Source: CAYZMH01 sp964479445
Lineage (GTDB): Bacteria > Bacteroidota > Bacteroidia > Bacteroidales > GCA-2748055
Length of the DNA: 64,000 nt
Direction of reading: 5' to 3'
NCBI GenBank assembly: GCA_964479445.1
Contig: CAYZMH010000002.1
Span: forward strand, 62,001-126,000
The notes beneath the pieces were generated by a model. It searched no databases. It had not been told where the DNA came from and saw nothing but the letters and a program-made list of their open reading frames with translations. Positions 18,417-26,721 of this stretch are shown piece after piece. Every line of letters begins with the position of its first letter. Position 1 is the first letter of the stretch. The position numbers were made by a program, and so were the translations under genes.

Positions 18417-19058
18417 TTATTTGTGTGTTTGGCTGTAATATTTACAAACATCTGTGAGTCCGCATTTCTCACATTTTGGTTTTCTGGACAAACAAACATA
18501 TCTCCCGTGAAGAATAAGCCAGTGGTGGGCCTTATGTACCAATTCTTCGGGTATGTATTTGATGAGTTGCATTTCTGCCTGAAGCGGGTCTTTAGCATGA
18601 GTTGTTAAACCAATTCTTGATGCCACCCTGAAAACATGGGTATCTACAGCCATTGCGGGTTTTGAGAAAGCAACAGATAGGATGACATTAGCTGTTTTTC
18701 TGCCAACACCTGGAAGTGTTATCAACTCTTCCAATGAAGAGGGAATTTTATCGTTAAATTGTTCATGTACCACCTTTGCCATGCTCACAAGATGATTTGC
18801 TTTATTATTAGGGTATGAACAGCTTTTTATTAATTGATATACATCATAAGTTGTTGCTTGAGCAAGATCATTTACTCTGGGAAAAAGTTCGAAAAACCCC
18901 GGTGTAATCATATTTACACGCTTATCCGTGCATTGTGCTGATAAGATTACTGCTACTATTAATTCATAAGGATTATTATATGACAACTCCGTCTCTGCAA
19001 TAGGCATTTTCTCGGAAAAGTATTGAATCATTCGCTCGAAACGCTCTTTTTTTGTCAT
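18417..19058 (-). CDS. nth: Endonuclease III
   Basis: DNA glycosylase/AP lyase of base-excision repair that removes oxidised pyrimidines. It has 213 residues from MTKKER; an in-frame ATG at 19079 would add seven. The helix-hairpin-helix LPGVGRKTANVIL carries catalytic Lys121, and Asp139 is in VDTHVFRV. The iron-sulfur loop Cys189-x6-Cys196-x2-Cys199-x5-Cys205 is intact. It is divergent from the aromatic amino-acid operon and its attenuator, so the 260-odd bases between hold both promoters. Confidence 0.96.
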   Translation of the reverse strand: MTKKERFERMIQYFSEKMPIAETELSYNNPYELIVAVILSAQCTDKRVNMITPGFFELFPRVNDLAQATTYDVYQLIKSCSYPNNKANHLVSMAKVVHEQFNDKIPSSLEELITLPGVGRKTANVILSVAFSKPAMAVDTHVFRVASRIGLTTHAKDPLQAEMQLIKYIPEELVHKAHHWLILHGRYVCLSRKPKCEKCGLTDVCKYYSQTHK

Positions 19059-19233
19059 GCTTTCTACTTTACACATCAAATATACATAATCCTATGATCA
19101 TCGTGACTGCTATTTTCTCATAGAGTAAATCTCTGTAAATTGTTAATTATTTCAATATATTTCAGGAAAACAGTAAATTATTCCCCTCAAAGTTTAATAA
19201 ATCATTAAAACCAAGCCTTATTTATTTATGTTT

Positions 19234-19265
19234 TTTGTTTTTTCAAATTATAATAACTACGTTTA
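19234..19265 (+). promoter_or_regulatory. Candidate promoter of the Phe/Tyr operon
   Basis: TTTG at 19234-19237, a 20-base spacer, then TACGTTTA at 19258-19265, which matches TAnnTTTG at all but the last position. Spacing agrees with the -33/-7 arrangement known for Bacteroides. The predicted transcript would begin near 19272, about 50 bases before the leader-peptide ATG. Confidence 0.5.
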
Positions 19266-19323
19266 CCGACACAAATTACTGGTATTCATAAATACATTGT
19301 AATTTATCAGAAGAACATTTGTT

Positions 19324-19395
19324 ATGAGCAATTACGGTTACACTTATTATTTTTATTATTTCTTCTTTGGATCAGGGGAAAAACCGGGATGCTAG
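19324..19395 (+). CDS. Tyr/Phe-rich leader peptide of the aromatic operon
   Basis: A 23-codon ORF, ATG at 19324 and TAG at 19393-19395. Residues 8-15 are YYFYYFFF, eight aromatic codons in a row (19345-19368); with Tyr4 and Tyr6 there are ten Tyr/Phe residues in 23 and no Trp. It ends SGEKPGC. Its last codons and stop overlap the 5' arm of the antiterminator (19382-19390), the geometry expected if ribosome stalling on the aromatic run controls folding of the RNA downstream. This matches the logic of the enterobacterial pheA and pheST leaders. The family is recognised by architecture, not by sequence homology. Confidence 0.85.
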   Translation: MSNYGYTYYFYYFFFGSGEKPGC

Positions 19396-19441
19396 GTATT
19401 CAAAATATAGTTGGTAAATCCCGGTTAAACCGGGATTTTTT
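19382..19441 (+). promoter_or_regulatory. Transcription attenuator: antiterminator and terminator
   Basis: Two mutually exclusive helices can be drawn. Antiterminator: AACCGGGAT (19382-19390) with ATCCCGGTT (19418-19426), 9 base pairs. Terminator: AAATCCCGG (19416-19424) with CCGGGATTT (19430-19438), 9 pairs, loop TTAAA, followed by T to 19441. The segment 19418-19424 is shared. A ribosome stalled at 19345-19368 leaves 19382-19390 free and the antiterminator forms; a ribosome at the TAG (19393) hides it and the terminator forms. The T-run ends three bases before the pheA ATG. Confidence 0.85.
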
Positions 19442-19444
19442 ATT

Positions 19445-20281
19445 ATGAAAAGAATTGCAATTCAAGGTGGTTACGGAGCTTTTCATGAGATAGCAGCTCA
19501 CTATTATTTTAAGAATGAAGAACTTGAAATTCTTCCGAAAAACACATTCAGAGATATGCTTTCTACATTAAAGAAGCAAAAATCTGAATATGGAATTATG
19601 GCAATAGAGAATTCATTGGCCGGCAGTATTCTTCCAAACTACAACTTATTGATGGATACTCCAATGAACATCATAGGAGAGGTTTATCTCAGGATAAAAC
19701 AAAACCTCGTAGCCTTGAAAGGAACGAGGGTTGAGGAGTTGAAAGAAGTATATTCTCATCCAATGGCAATACTCCAATGCACAGAGTTTTTCAATAAATA
19801 CCCTTCAATCCGTTTGATAGAAAGTGCCGATACTGCACTGAGTGCTAAAGAGATTGCGAATAAAAACATAAGATACACGGGTGCAATCTCAAGCAAACTG
19901 GCTGCCACAAAGTATGGTCTGGAAATTCTTGCTGCAGGAATTGAAACGAATAAGATGAATTACACACGCTTTTTGATTCTAACAGAAAATGGAGGTGCTA
20001 TATCAAAAAGCAACGTAAATAAAGCCTCTATACACTTTGCACTGGCCCATAAAATCGGATCACTATCAAAAATACTTTCAATATTCTCCTTTCATGAGAT
20101 AAATCTGGCTAAAATACAGTCTATGCCAATTATTGGTAAGGAATGGGAGTATCAGTTTTATGTAGATCTGGAGATAGACGATTACGATATGTATCAACGT
20201 TCTATAGAAGCAATCAAACCATTTACTTCAGGTTTGGGAATCATGGGAGAGTATGAAAAAGGGAAAGTGTATTTTGAATAA
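19445..20281 (+). CDS. pheA: Prephenate dehydratase
   Basis: Converts prephenate to phenylpyruvate, committing to phenylalanine. It has 278 residues: a dehydratase domain (about 1-180) with the catalytic TRF motif (NYTRFLIL) and a C-terminal ACT domain (about 195-275, GSLSKILSIFSFHEINLAKI) for phenylalanine feedback. The bacterial ESRP motif of the ACT domain is replaced by LAKIQSMPI. No chorismate mutase domain is fused; that activity lies in the next gene. It is the first structural gene after the attenuator, and its ATG is only three bases beyond the terminator U-tract, with no Shine-Dalgarno. Confidence 0.95.
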   Translation: MKRIAIQGGYGAFHEIAAHYYFKNEELEILPKNTFRDMLSTLKKQKSEYGIMAIENSLAGSILPNYNLLMDTPMNIIGEVYLRIKQNLVALKGTRVEELKEVYSHPMAILQCTEFFNKYPSIRLIESADTALSAKEIANKNIRYTGAISSKLAATKYGLEILAAGIETNKMNYTRFLILTENGGAISKSNVNKASIHFALAHKIGSLSKILSIFSFHEINLAKIQSMPIIGKEWEYQFYVDLEIDDYDMYQRSIEAIKPFTSGLGIMGEYEKGKVYFE

Positions 20282-20293
20282 AATAATTATGTT

Positions 20294-21379
20294 ATGGTGG
20301 TAGATGTTCGACTGAAACCATTTGTAAAGGTTGAAATGAGTACTAGAGTTCCAATTCTTCTGGCCGGACCATGTAGTGCTGAGTCAGAAGAGCAGGTGAT
20401 GGAAACGGCAAGAGGAGTTGCAAAATTAGGTGTCAAGATTTTCCGGGCAGGAATCTGGAAGCCAAGAACTCGTCCCAATGCCTTTGAAGGTGTGGGGCCT
20501 GAAGGTCTTGGATGGCTTCAGAGAGTTAAGCGGGAACTGGGATTGTTAGTGGCCGTGGAAGTGGCGAATGTAAAACATGTCTATGAAGCGCTGAAATATG
20601 GTGTGGATATTATCTGGATTGGAGCACGAACCACAGCAAACCCATTTGCCGTTCAGGATATAGCTGATAGTTTAAAGGGTGTGAATATACCTGTAATGAT
20701 CAAGAATCCGATCAATCCGGATGTTGATTTGTGGATAGGAGCCATAGAACGTATCAATCATGCAGGGATTGATCAAATTGCTGCTATTCACAGGGGGTTT
20801 TCCAGTCATGAGCAGACGATTTTTAGAAATATTCCGCACTGGCAGGTTCCAATAGAATTGCGCAGACGAATCCCTGATTTACCGATCATAACTGATCCAA
20901 GTCATATATGTGGGAACAGGGCTTTATTATATGATGTATCTCAGAAAGCAATGGACCTGAATTTCGATGGATTGATCATTGAAACTCACAATAATCCGGA
21001 TAAAGCGTTGAGTGATGCCAAACAACAGCTTACGCCAGAGGGATTAAAAAATCTCCTCGATCGGCTTATTCTCAGGGACCCGGAAGTGAATGAGGAATTA
21101 ATGCTTACATTGGCAGAGCTGAGAGATCAGATTGATAAATTGGACGATAAAATAATCAACCTTCTTGATCAACGTATGCGGGTCTCTGAACAAATAGGTG
21201 CCTATAAAAAGGAGAACAATATTACAATTTTGCAGACCAAAAGATGGGATGATATGTTGAGAAGCCGTCTGAATCTAGGTGCAAAGAAAGGATTGAGCGA
21301 TGAAATGATTAGCAAAATATTCCGAGCAGTGCATCAGGAATCAATTAATAAACAAACCCAAATCATGAATGAGGACTAA
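20294..21379 (+). CDS. Bifunctional DAHP synthase / chorismate mutase
   Basis: 361 residues. Residues about 15-265 form a type I-beta (KdsA-like) 3-deoxy-7-phosphoheptulonate synthase, with LAGPCSAES, IFRAGIWKPRTRPNAFEG, WIGARTTANPFAVQ, IHRGFS and DPSHICGNR. Residues about 275-355 form an AroQ-type chorismate mutase (LRDQIDKLDDKIINLLDQRM, GAYKKEN). The protein therefore catalyses both the first step of the shikimate pathway and the first step towards Phe/Tyr. This fusion is typical of Bacteroidota. It lies 12 bases behind pheA. Confidence 0.95.
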   Translation: MVVDVRLKPFVKVEMSTRVPILLAGPCSAESEEQVMETARGVAKLGVKIFRAGIWKPRTRPNAFEGVGPEGLGWLQRVKRELGLLVAVEVANVKHVYEALKYGVDIIWIGARTTANPFAVQDIADSLKGVNIPVMIKNPINPDVDLWIGAIERINHAGIDQIAAIHRGFSSHEQTIFRNIPHWQVPIELRRRIPDLPIITDPSHICGNRALLYDVSQKAMDLNFDGLIIETHNNPDKALSDAKQQLTPEGLKNLLDRLILRDPEVNEELMLTLAELRDQIDKLDDKIINLLDQRMRVSEQIGAYKKENNITILQTKRWDDMLRSRLNLGAKKGLSDEMISKIFRAVHQESINKQTQIMNED

Positions 21380-21385
21380 TAACTC

Positions 21386-22414
21386 ATGGTGAAGCTAATA
21401 CTGCATACCAAAGATCAGAAATCAACGATCCTAATTGGGAAAGATATTTTTTCAAAAATACAGCAACTTCCTTATCATAACTTGTTTTTATTGATTGATG
21501 AAGAGGTGAATATTTTACACCATGAAAAATTCTCTTCATTTAATAAACTTATTATCCCCCGTGGAGAGACAAACAAAAATTTAGGCACAGTAGAGAATGT
21601 TGGAAGACAGTTGATCGATAGAGGAGCAGACAGATCTTCATTTATTGTAGGAATTGGAGGGGGATTGGCTTGTGATATTGCAGGATTTACAGCATCTGTA
21701 TATATGCGAGGGGTCCGTTTCGGTTTTATTGCCACAACACTTCTTGCACAAGTTGACGCAAGTGTAGGTGGGAAAAATGGTGTGAACCTGGATGGATATA
21801 AAAATATGATAGGGGTTATTCGTCAACCTGATTTTATATGGTGTGATACTACTCTTCTGTCAACACTTCCTCAAAAAGAATGGTTATCAGGTTTGTCGGA
21901 GATAGTTAAATATGGTGCTATCAGGCAGAAAAGTCTTTTTCAATATATGGAGAAGAATAACCATCTATTGAAAGATCAAAATAGCGAGATAATTGAGCAC
22001 CTGGTATCAGAATCAGCGCGTACCAAGGTGGCTATTGTTGAGTCAGATGAGCAAGAAAATGGAATTCGCAAATTATTGAATTTTGGTCACACCCTTGGCC
22101 ATGCAATTGAACGATTATCCGGACTTCTGCATGGAGAAGCTGTTAGCATAGGAATGGTTCTGGCCTCAAGGCTGTCTTTCAATATGGGTTATTTGAAAAT
22201 CGATGAAGTGGATAGACTGGAATCATTGTTAAAACGTATAGGATTACCCGTTACAACCTCTATTGATCACAAGCAATTGTTTGAGACACTGCAAAAAGAT
22301 AAAAAAAGACAGGGAGAGGAAATGCATTTCATTCTATTAAAAGGTATAGGGGATGCTTTTATAAAAAAAATAAAACTGCCTGATCTAAAGGCTTTCATTT
22401 ATGATCTGTATTAG
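21386..22414 (+). CDS. aroB: 3-dehydroquinate synthase
   Basis: Cyclises DAHP to 3-dehydroquinate using NAD and a divalent metal. At 342 residues it has the NAD loop GIGGGLACDIAGFTA, the substrate loop TTLLAQVDASVGGKNGVN, and metal ligands in SEIVKYG (Glu), FGHTLGHAIE (His) and HGEAVSIGM (His). It starts six bases after the preceding stop codon, and its final codons overlap the aroD start by 14 bases, so it is translationally coupled within the operon. Confidence 0.97.
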   Translation: MVKLILHTKDQKSTILIGKDIFSKIQQLPYHNLFLLIDEEVNILHHEKFSSFNKLIIPRGETNKNLGTVENVGRQLIDRGADRSSFIVGIGGGLACDIAGFTASVYMRGVRFGFIATTLLAQVDASVGGKNGVNLDGYKNMIGVIRQPDFIWCDTTLLSTLPQKEWLSGLSEIVKYGAIRQKSLFQYMEKNNHLLKDQNSEIIEHLVSESARTKVAIVESDEQENGIRKLLNFGHTLGHAIERLSGLLHGEAVSIGMVLASRLSFNMGYLKIDEVDRLESLLKRIGLPVTTSIDHKQLFETLQKDKKRQGEEMHFILLKGIGDAFIKKIKLPDLKAFIYDLY

Positions 22415-23033
22415 CATTGGAGATCTGGATAGGATCAACGAGGTAAATCAAATTTTACCTCCTGTGGTGGAACTGCGACTGGATTTAATCAAACATGATC
22501 CGGAAAAAGTTTTATCACTTCTTGATCCATCAATAACTGTTATTGGAACATTCAGGAAAGAAAATGAGGATCAATCTCAACAGCGAGAGCAATTAAAGAA
22601 ATGTATGGACTACGGTGTTCAATATATTGATCTCGAAGTTGATAACTCTACTGGATATCTTGAAGAATTAGTGGAGTACGCCCATAGCAGAAATGTTGAA
22701 GTCATTATGTCATGGCATAATTATTTTACTACTCCTGAAAGGGATCAATTGAATAAGATGTTAGCAATGTGTTATTCCAAAGGTGGAGATATTGCAAAAA
22801 TTGCCTGTATGGTAACCAATGAGCAACAACTAGCACGTCTTGTTTCACTCTATGAAGTGGAAGGCAGAAAAGTTATTGTAGGAATGGGAGAAATGGGCAA
22901 GATTTCCAGGTTTTCTGCAATTTATTATGGTGCAGAATTTACTTTTGCAGCCGTGTCAGAAAATCGATTAACAGCACCAGGGCAACTAACCTATAAACAA
23001 ATTTTGGAACTAAAGGAAATATTTGAGTCATGA
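22401..23033 (+). CDS. aroD: Type I 3-dehydroquinate dehydratase
   Basis: Dehydrates 3-dehydroquinate through a Schiff base. At 210 residues it is somewhat shorter than the 250 of the enterobacterial enzyme. The catalytic pair is visible: His in VIMSWHNYFTTP and the Schiff-base Lys in GGDIAKIACM. The N-terminal ELRLDLI and C-terminal SENRLTAPGQ motifs also fit. Many Bacteroidota use the type II enzyme (AroQ) instead; here the type I gene is built into the operon. It overlaps aroB by 14 bases and aroC by 4. Confidence 0.93.
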   Translation: MICISIGDLDRINEVNQILPPVVELRLDLIKHDPEKVLSLLDPSITVIGTFRKENEDQSQQREQLKKCMDYGVQYIDLEVDNSTGYLEELVEYAHSRNVEVIMSWHNYFTTPERDQLNKMLAMCYSKGGDIAKIACMVTNEQQLARLVSLYEVEGRKVIVGMGEMGKISRFSAIYYGAEFTFAAVSENRLTAPGQLTYKQILELKEIFES

Positions 23034-24043
23034 ATAGTTTTGGAAAATTTTTCCGAGTAAGTATATATGGGGAATCTCATGGTTTGTCACTTGGAGTCAT
23101 TGTAGATGGTTGTCCGTCTGGGATACCTCTGGAGCAATCAGATTTTGAACATGATCTTACACGACGAAAAAGTGGTGCCAGAGGCACAACACCAAGACGG
23201 GAGGATGATATTCCAATGTTAAAATCGGGAGTATTTGAAGGGTATACTACCGGAGCTCCTGTACATATTCAATTTGAGAATAAAAATACACGTTCAAGGG
23301 ATTATACAGAACTTCGGAAAACTCCCCGACCAGGTCATGCTGATTTTACAGCTACAGCAAAATATGGAGGCTACGAAGATTATCGCGGAGGGGGACACTT
23401 TTCAGGACGTCTTACACTGGGATTGGTAGCTGCAGGAACAATTGCAAAAAAAATAATTGTACCATCAAAAGTCGAGAGTATTATAAAAGAAGTAGGAGGA
23501 AAAGAGGATATTCAGAATGCAGTTATGGAAGCTTTAGAAAACCAGGATTCTATCGGAGGAATCATTGAATGCACAGTAAATCAATTGCCAGTGGGTTTAG
23601 GGGAACCCTTCTTTGATTCATTTGAATCAGTAATGAGCCATATGGCATTTTCTATCCCGGCCATTAAGGGAATTGAGTTTGGTGCAGGTTTCCAAGCAGC
23701 CAGCATGAAAGGAAGTGAACACAATGATAATTTTATCACAAAAAACGGAAACACCGAAACCAACCATGCAGGAGGTATAAATGGTGGGATAACAAATGGT
23801 AATCCGGTTATTTTTAGGGTCGCAGTGAAACCTACTTCCAGTACACATCAATCACAGAGAACGCTGAATTTTAAAACAGGTAAGCTCACAGATCTCCAGG
23901 TTGAGGGCAGGCACGATACCTGTATAGCTCTTCGTGTACCCGTGGTACTTGAAGCCGCTACTGCTATTGTCACTGCAGACCTGATGCTACAGAGTCATCA
24001 TATTTCCAGAATATTAAAACCCAAAAACGACAAAATAATATGA
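23030..24043 (+). CDS. aroC: Chorismate synthase
   Basis: Converts EPSP to chorismate with reduced FMN as cofactor. The 337-residue protein shows GESHG near the N-terminus (SIYGESHGLSLG), RRKSGARGTTPRREDD, RPGHADFTATAKYGGYEDY and RGGGHFSGRLTLGLVAAG, the FMN and substrate motifs of the family. It is some 20 residues shorter than the common 350-360, mostly in mid-domain loops. It overlaps aroD and tyrA by four bases each. Confidence 0.97.
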   Translation: MNSFGKFFRVSIYGESHGLSLGVIVDGCPSGIPLEQSDFEHDLTRRKSGARGTTPRREDDIPMLKSGVFEGYTTGAPVHIQFENKNTRSRDYTELRKTPRPGHADFTATAKYGGYEDYRGGGHFSGRLTLGLVAAGTIAKKIIVPSKVESIIKEVGGKEDIQNAVMEALENQDSIGGIIECTVNQLPVGLGEPFFDSFESVMSHMAFSIPAIKGIEFGAGFQAASMKGSEHNDNFITKNGNTETNHAGGINGGITNGNPVIFRVAVKPTSSTHQSQRTLNFKTGKLTDLQVEGRHDTCIALRVPVVLEAATAIVTADLMLQSHHISRILKPKNDKII

Positions 24044-24819
24044 GAATTGTTATTCTTGGTGCAGGAAACATGGGATCATGGTTGGTGGAATCACTATGCC
24101 TTGATTACGAAGTAGGAGTCTATGATGCCGATCGTTCCAGGTTGAAGTATTTTTTTAATTCACGTAAGTTTCTATATTTAGAAGAAATATTTGATTTTAC
24201 GCCCGATATAGTTATCAACGCAGTAAACCTTGAGAAGACAATAACTGCTTTTGAAGAAGTATTACCCTATCTTCCCGGTGATTGTATACTTGCTGATATT
24301 ACTTCTGTGAAAAAAGGTTTAGCAGATTATTATAAGAATATAAACAGGCCTTTTGTATCAACTCATCCTATGTTTGGTCCTACTTTCGGGGATGTGAAAA
24401 ATCTACAGGATGAGCATGCAATAATCATATCAGAGTCAGATAAAAAGGGGGCTGATTTTTTCAGGGAGTTTTATGATAATCTTGGGTTAACAATTCATGA
24501 ATATTCATTTGATCAACATGATCAAACAATCGCTTATTCCTTATCGCTTCCTTTTTCATCCTCATTGGTCTTTGCATCTTGTATGAAGAAACAGGATGCG
24601 CCAGGAACTACATTCCGTAAACATATGGTTATCACAGAAGGTTTGTTGTCTGAGGATGATTATCTTCTATCCGAAATATTGCTTAGTCCTTATAGCCTTG
24701 AACAGGTTGAAAATGTCAGAGATCAGTTAAATGATCTGATCCGTATAATTAAGAAGGGTGATAGCGATGAATTTAAGTCGCTATTTGAAAAGCTGCGCCA
24801 AAATATTGGAATGCATTAA
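24040..24819 (+). CDS. tyrA: Prephenate dehydrogenase
   Basis: NAD(P)-dependent conversion of prephenate to 4-hydroxyphenylpyruvate. It has 259 residues: a Rossmann domain with ILGAGNMGSWL at the N-terminus and VYDAD at the end of strand 2, and the substrate motif STHPMFGPTFG near residue 107. It lacks the ACT domain found in some TyrA proteins, so feedback must act elsewhere. It is the last gene of the operon (4-base overlap with aroC); no clear terminator is seen in the 196 bases before the convergent tilS end. Confidence 0.93.
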   Translation: MRIVILGAGNMGSWLVESLCLDYEVGVYDADRSRLKYFFNSRKFLYLEEIFDFTPDIVINAVNLEKTITAFEEVLPYLPGDCILADITSVKKGLADYYKNINRPFVSTHPMFGPTFGDVKNLQDEHAIIISESDKKGADFFREFYDNLGLTIHEYSFDQHDQTIAYSLSLPFSSSLVFASCMKKQDAPGTTFRKHMVITEGLLSEDDYLLSEILLSPYSLEQVENVRDQLNDLIRIIKKGDSDEFKSLFEKLRQNIGMH

Positions 24820-25015
24820 TATACATATGGATTTCATAATTTCAATATTATTGGCCAATTTCTGGTTGTTTGTTAACATTACATACACTAATATAATCTG
24901 TATGATATATGTAAGGGGGCGAGTGTTATAACTATAATTGACTATAAACTTGCCGGGCAGAATTTATCCGATTCACCAGGCGATTTTATGATGCGGAAAA
25001 AGAATAATCATAAAT

Positions 25016-26347
25016 TCAGTCATCATATATCTGAAGCTTTAACACTTTTTTAGTATGATCCGTAACTTTAAAACGATTATCAATTCTGAGTCCGATAATC
25101 CACACAATGTTCTTCCCTGAAGCTAATATCCAGGTGTTTTTTTTAACGGGAACCGGAATTTTGTTATCAATAAAGAAATCGCTCACCTTCTTCATATGAT
25201 CCATACCCAGTGGGTAAAAATAATCTCCGTGCATCCATTTTCTGACGGTAAGGGGAAAATGCAGCTTATCCATATCAAGGAAGGCAATCTGATTATTATT
25301 TGAAATGTCTTCATTGCGAAAAGTTTCTAATATTTCCATCTCCGCTGCAAAGGGTAGTTGATAATTCCTTTCGGCTGAATCAATATAATAACGCTCGAAA
25401 TTCGTATTATCATTGTTTTTAATTATATAAAAAGCGTCGCGGTCTTTATATAATTTATGTGTTGTCGATATGAAGACTTTGCCGGACGGCGCATCCAATA
25501 TTTTAGCTATGGAGCTACATTGATCCTTTGTAAAATTATAGGGATGAAACAGTTCATAAAGCCATGTCTTTAATGGAGAAAGCTCTTTTATATCGCTTAT
25601 GTTGATAACTATATGATGATTTTGTTGAATGAATAATCGCTTTCTGACTGAGTTGATGTGCGATTTGTATATTGATGCAATATCCGAAAAACGATGGATG
25701 TTATCTTCCATTGTATCAACAAAAGATGGATTTAGTTCCTCGAAGGCGGGGATGATATCGTGTCTGATTTTGTTACGTTGATATTTCTTGCTGGCGTTAC
25801 TTGAATCTTCCCGGTAAGCAAGTCTTTTAACTCGCGCATAAGAATATATATCTTTTCGGCTTGAAAATAGAAGAGGCCTTATATAGTGATTATTTTTAAC
25901 CGGAATCCCGGTAATCCCTTTTATTCCTGTTCCACGGCCTAGGTTAATAAAAAAAGTCTCTACGGTATCGTTTTTATTGTGCGCGGTAGCGATATGATCA
26001 TAGTGCAGATAATTACGAATTTCATCAAACCACTTATAGCGCAATTCCCTTGCAGCCATTTGGACTGAAATACCATGCTCGTTTGCATGTATTTCAGTAT
26101 CAAAACGTTGAACGAATATTGGCAGGTTATTCGAATCAGCTAAAGATCGGACAAATGCTTCATCTAACTCAGACTCATTACCTCTTAGTTGAAAATTACA
26201 ATGCAAAATAGCAACTTTTATACCCCCTCTGACAAAAAGATCTGTCATTACCACTGAATCAACTCCACCACTTACTGCCAGCAAGATAGAATCACTTTCG
26301 TGAAATAATTCGTTTTGCTTACTGAATGATAGAAGTTTCTCCCACAT
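25016..26347 (-). CDS. tilS: tRNA(Ile)-lysidine synthase
   Basis: Attaches lysine to C34 of tRNA-Ile(CAU), making it read AUA. The 443-residue protein begins with the PP-loop ATPase motif LAVSGGVDSVVMTD and has ATAHNKNDTVETFFINL and RPLLFSSRKDIYSYA (the family motif near residue 165). The C-terminal TilS substrate-binding domain (LTVRKWMHGDYFYPLGM) is present. It is transcribed leftward; the gap upstream (26348-26721) must hold its promoter. Confidence 0.95.
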   Translation of the reverse strand: MWEKLLSFSKQNELFHESDSILLAVSGGVDSVVMTDLFVRGGIKVAILHCNFQLRGNESELDEAFVRSLADSNNLPIFVQRFDTEIHANEHGISVQMAARELRYKWFDEIRNYLHYDHIATAHNKNDTVETFFINLGRGTGIKGITGIPVKNNHYIRPLLFSSRKDIYSYARVKRLAYREDSSNASKKYQRNKIRHDIIPAFEELNPSFVDTMEDNIHRFSDIASIYKSHINSVRKRLFIQQNHHIVINISDIKELSPLKTWLYELFHPYNFTKDQCSSIAKILDAPSGKVFISTTHKLYKDRDAFYIIKNNDNTNFERYYIDSAERNYQLPFAAEMEILETFRNEDISNNNQIAFLDMDKLHFPLTVRKWMHGDYFYPLGMDHMKKVSDFFIDNKIPVPVKKNTWILASGKNIVWIIGLRIDNRFKVTDHTKKVLKLQIYDD

Positions 26348-26721
26348 AAGTCTGAAAGTTACAACTTTTTATATTTCATCTATTTCTCGGAAAAAATAAA
26401 AAAACCGTATTCCAATGAGAATCTTGTTACCAGGAGAAAACCATTTTTTCCGGAGAGATAGACATGAATTCTTATCTGTTATTTGTCAAGGCATTAGAGC
26501 TCTATTAAGTTTGCAGCACAAACATATTCATATTTCTATATTATACGATGTTAGCAGATATTTGTCTACATTTCTGCTAGACACATCAGTCATGAAATAA
26601 CAATAGAAGATAGATGATAATTCATGATAGATCTAATTGTCTTAAACTATTAAATCTACCAGATACTATAAAATAAAAAACAAATGTATCTTTAAAAAGA
26701 TGATTCAAAAACGATTATTTA
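26348..26721. other. 374-base gap with no supported gene
   Basis: AT-rich spacer between the proS stop and the tilS start, both on the minus strand. It must contain the tilS promoter, but no exact TAnnTTTG is found on that strand. A 61-codon plus-strand frame (26415-26600) has no recognisable content and no ribosome-binding site. No stable hairpin with a T-run was found. Confidence 0.6.

Noticed and set aside
18341..18598. 86-codon extension of the metallopeptidase-like frame
   Set aside because: It lies over the nth 3' end and its content is a shadow of nth; the signal peptide begins at 18340.
26415..26600. 61-codon plus-strand ORF in the gap between proS and tilS
   Set aside because: No ribosome-binding site, no recognisable motif, and the length is within chance for AT-poor-stop stretches; both neighbours are on the other strand.
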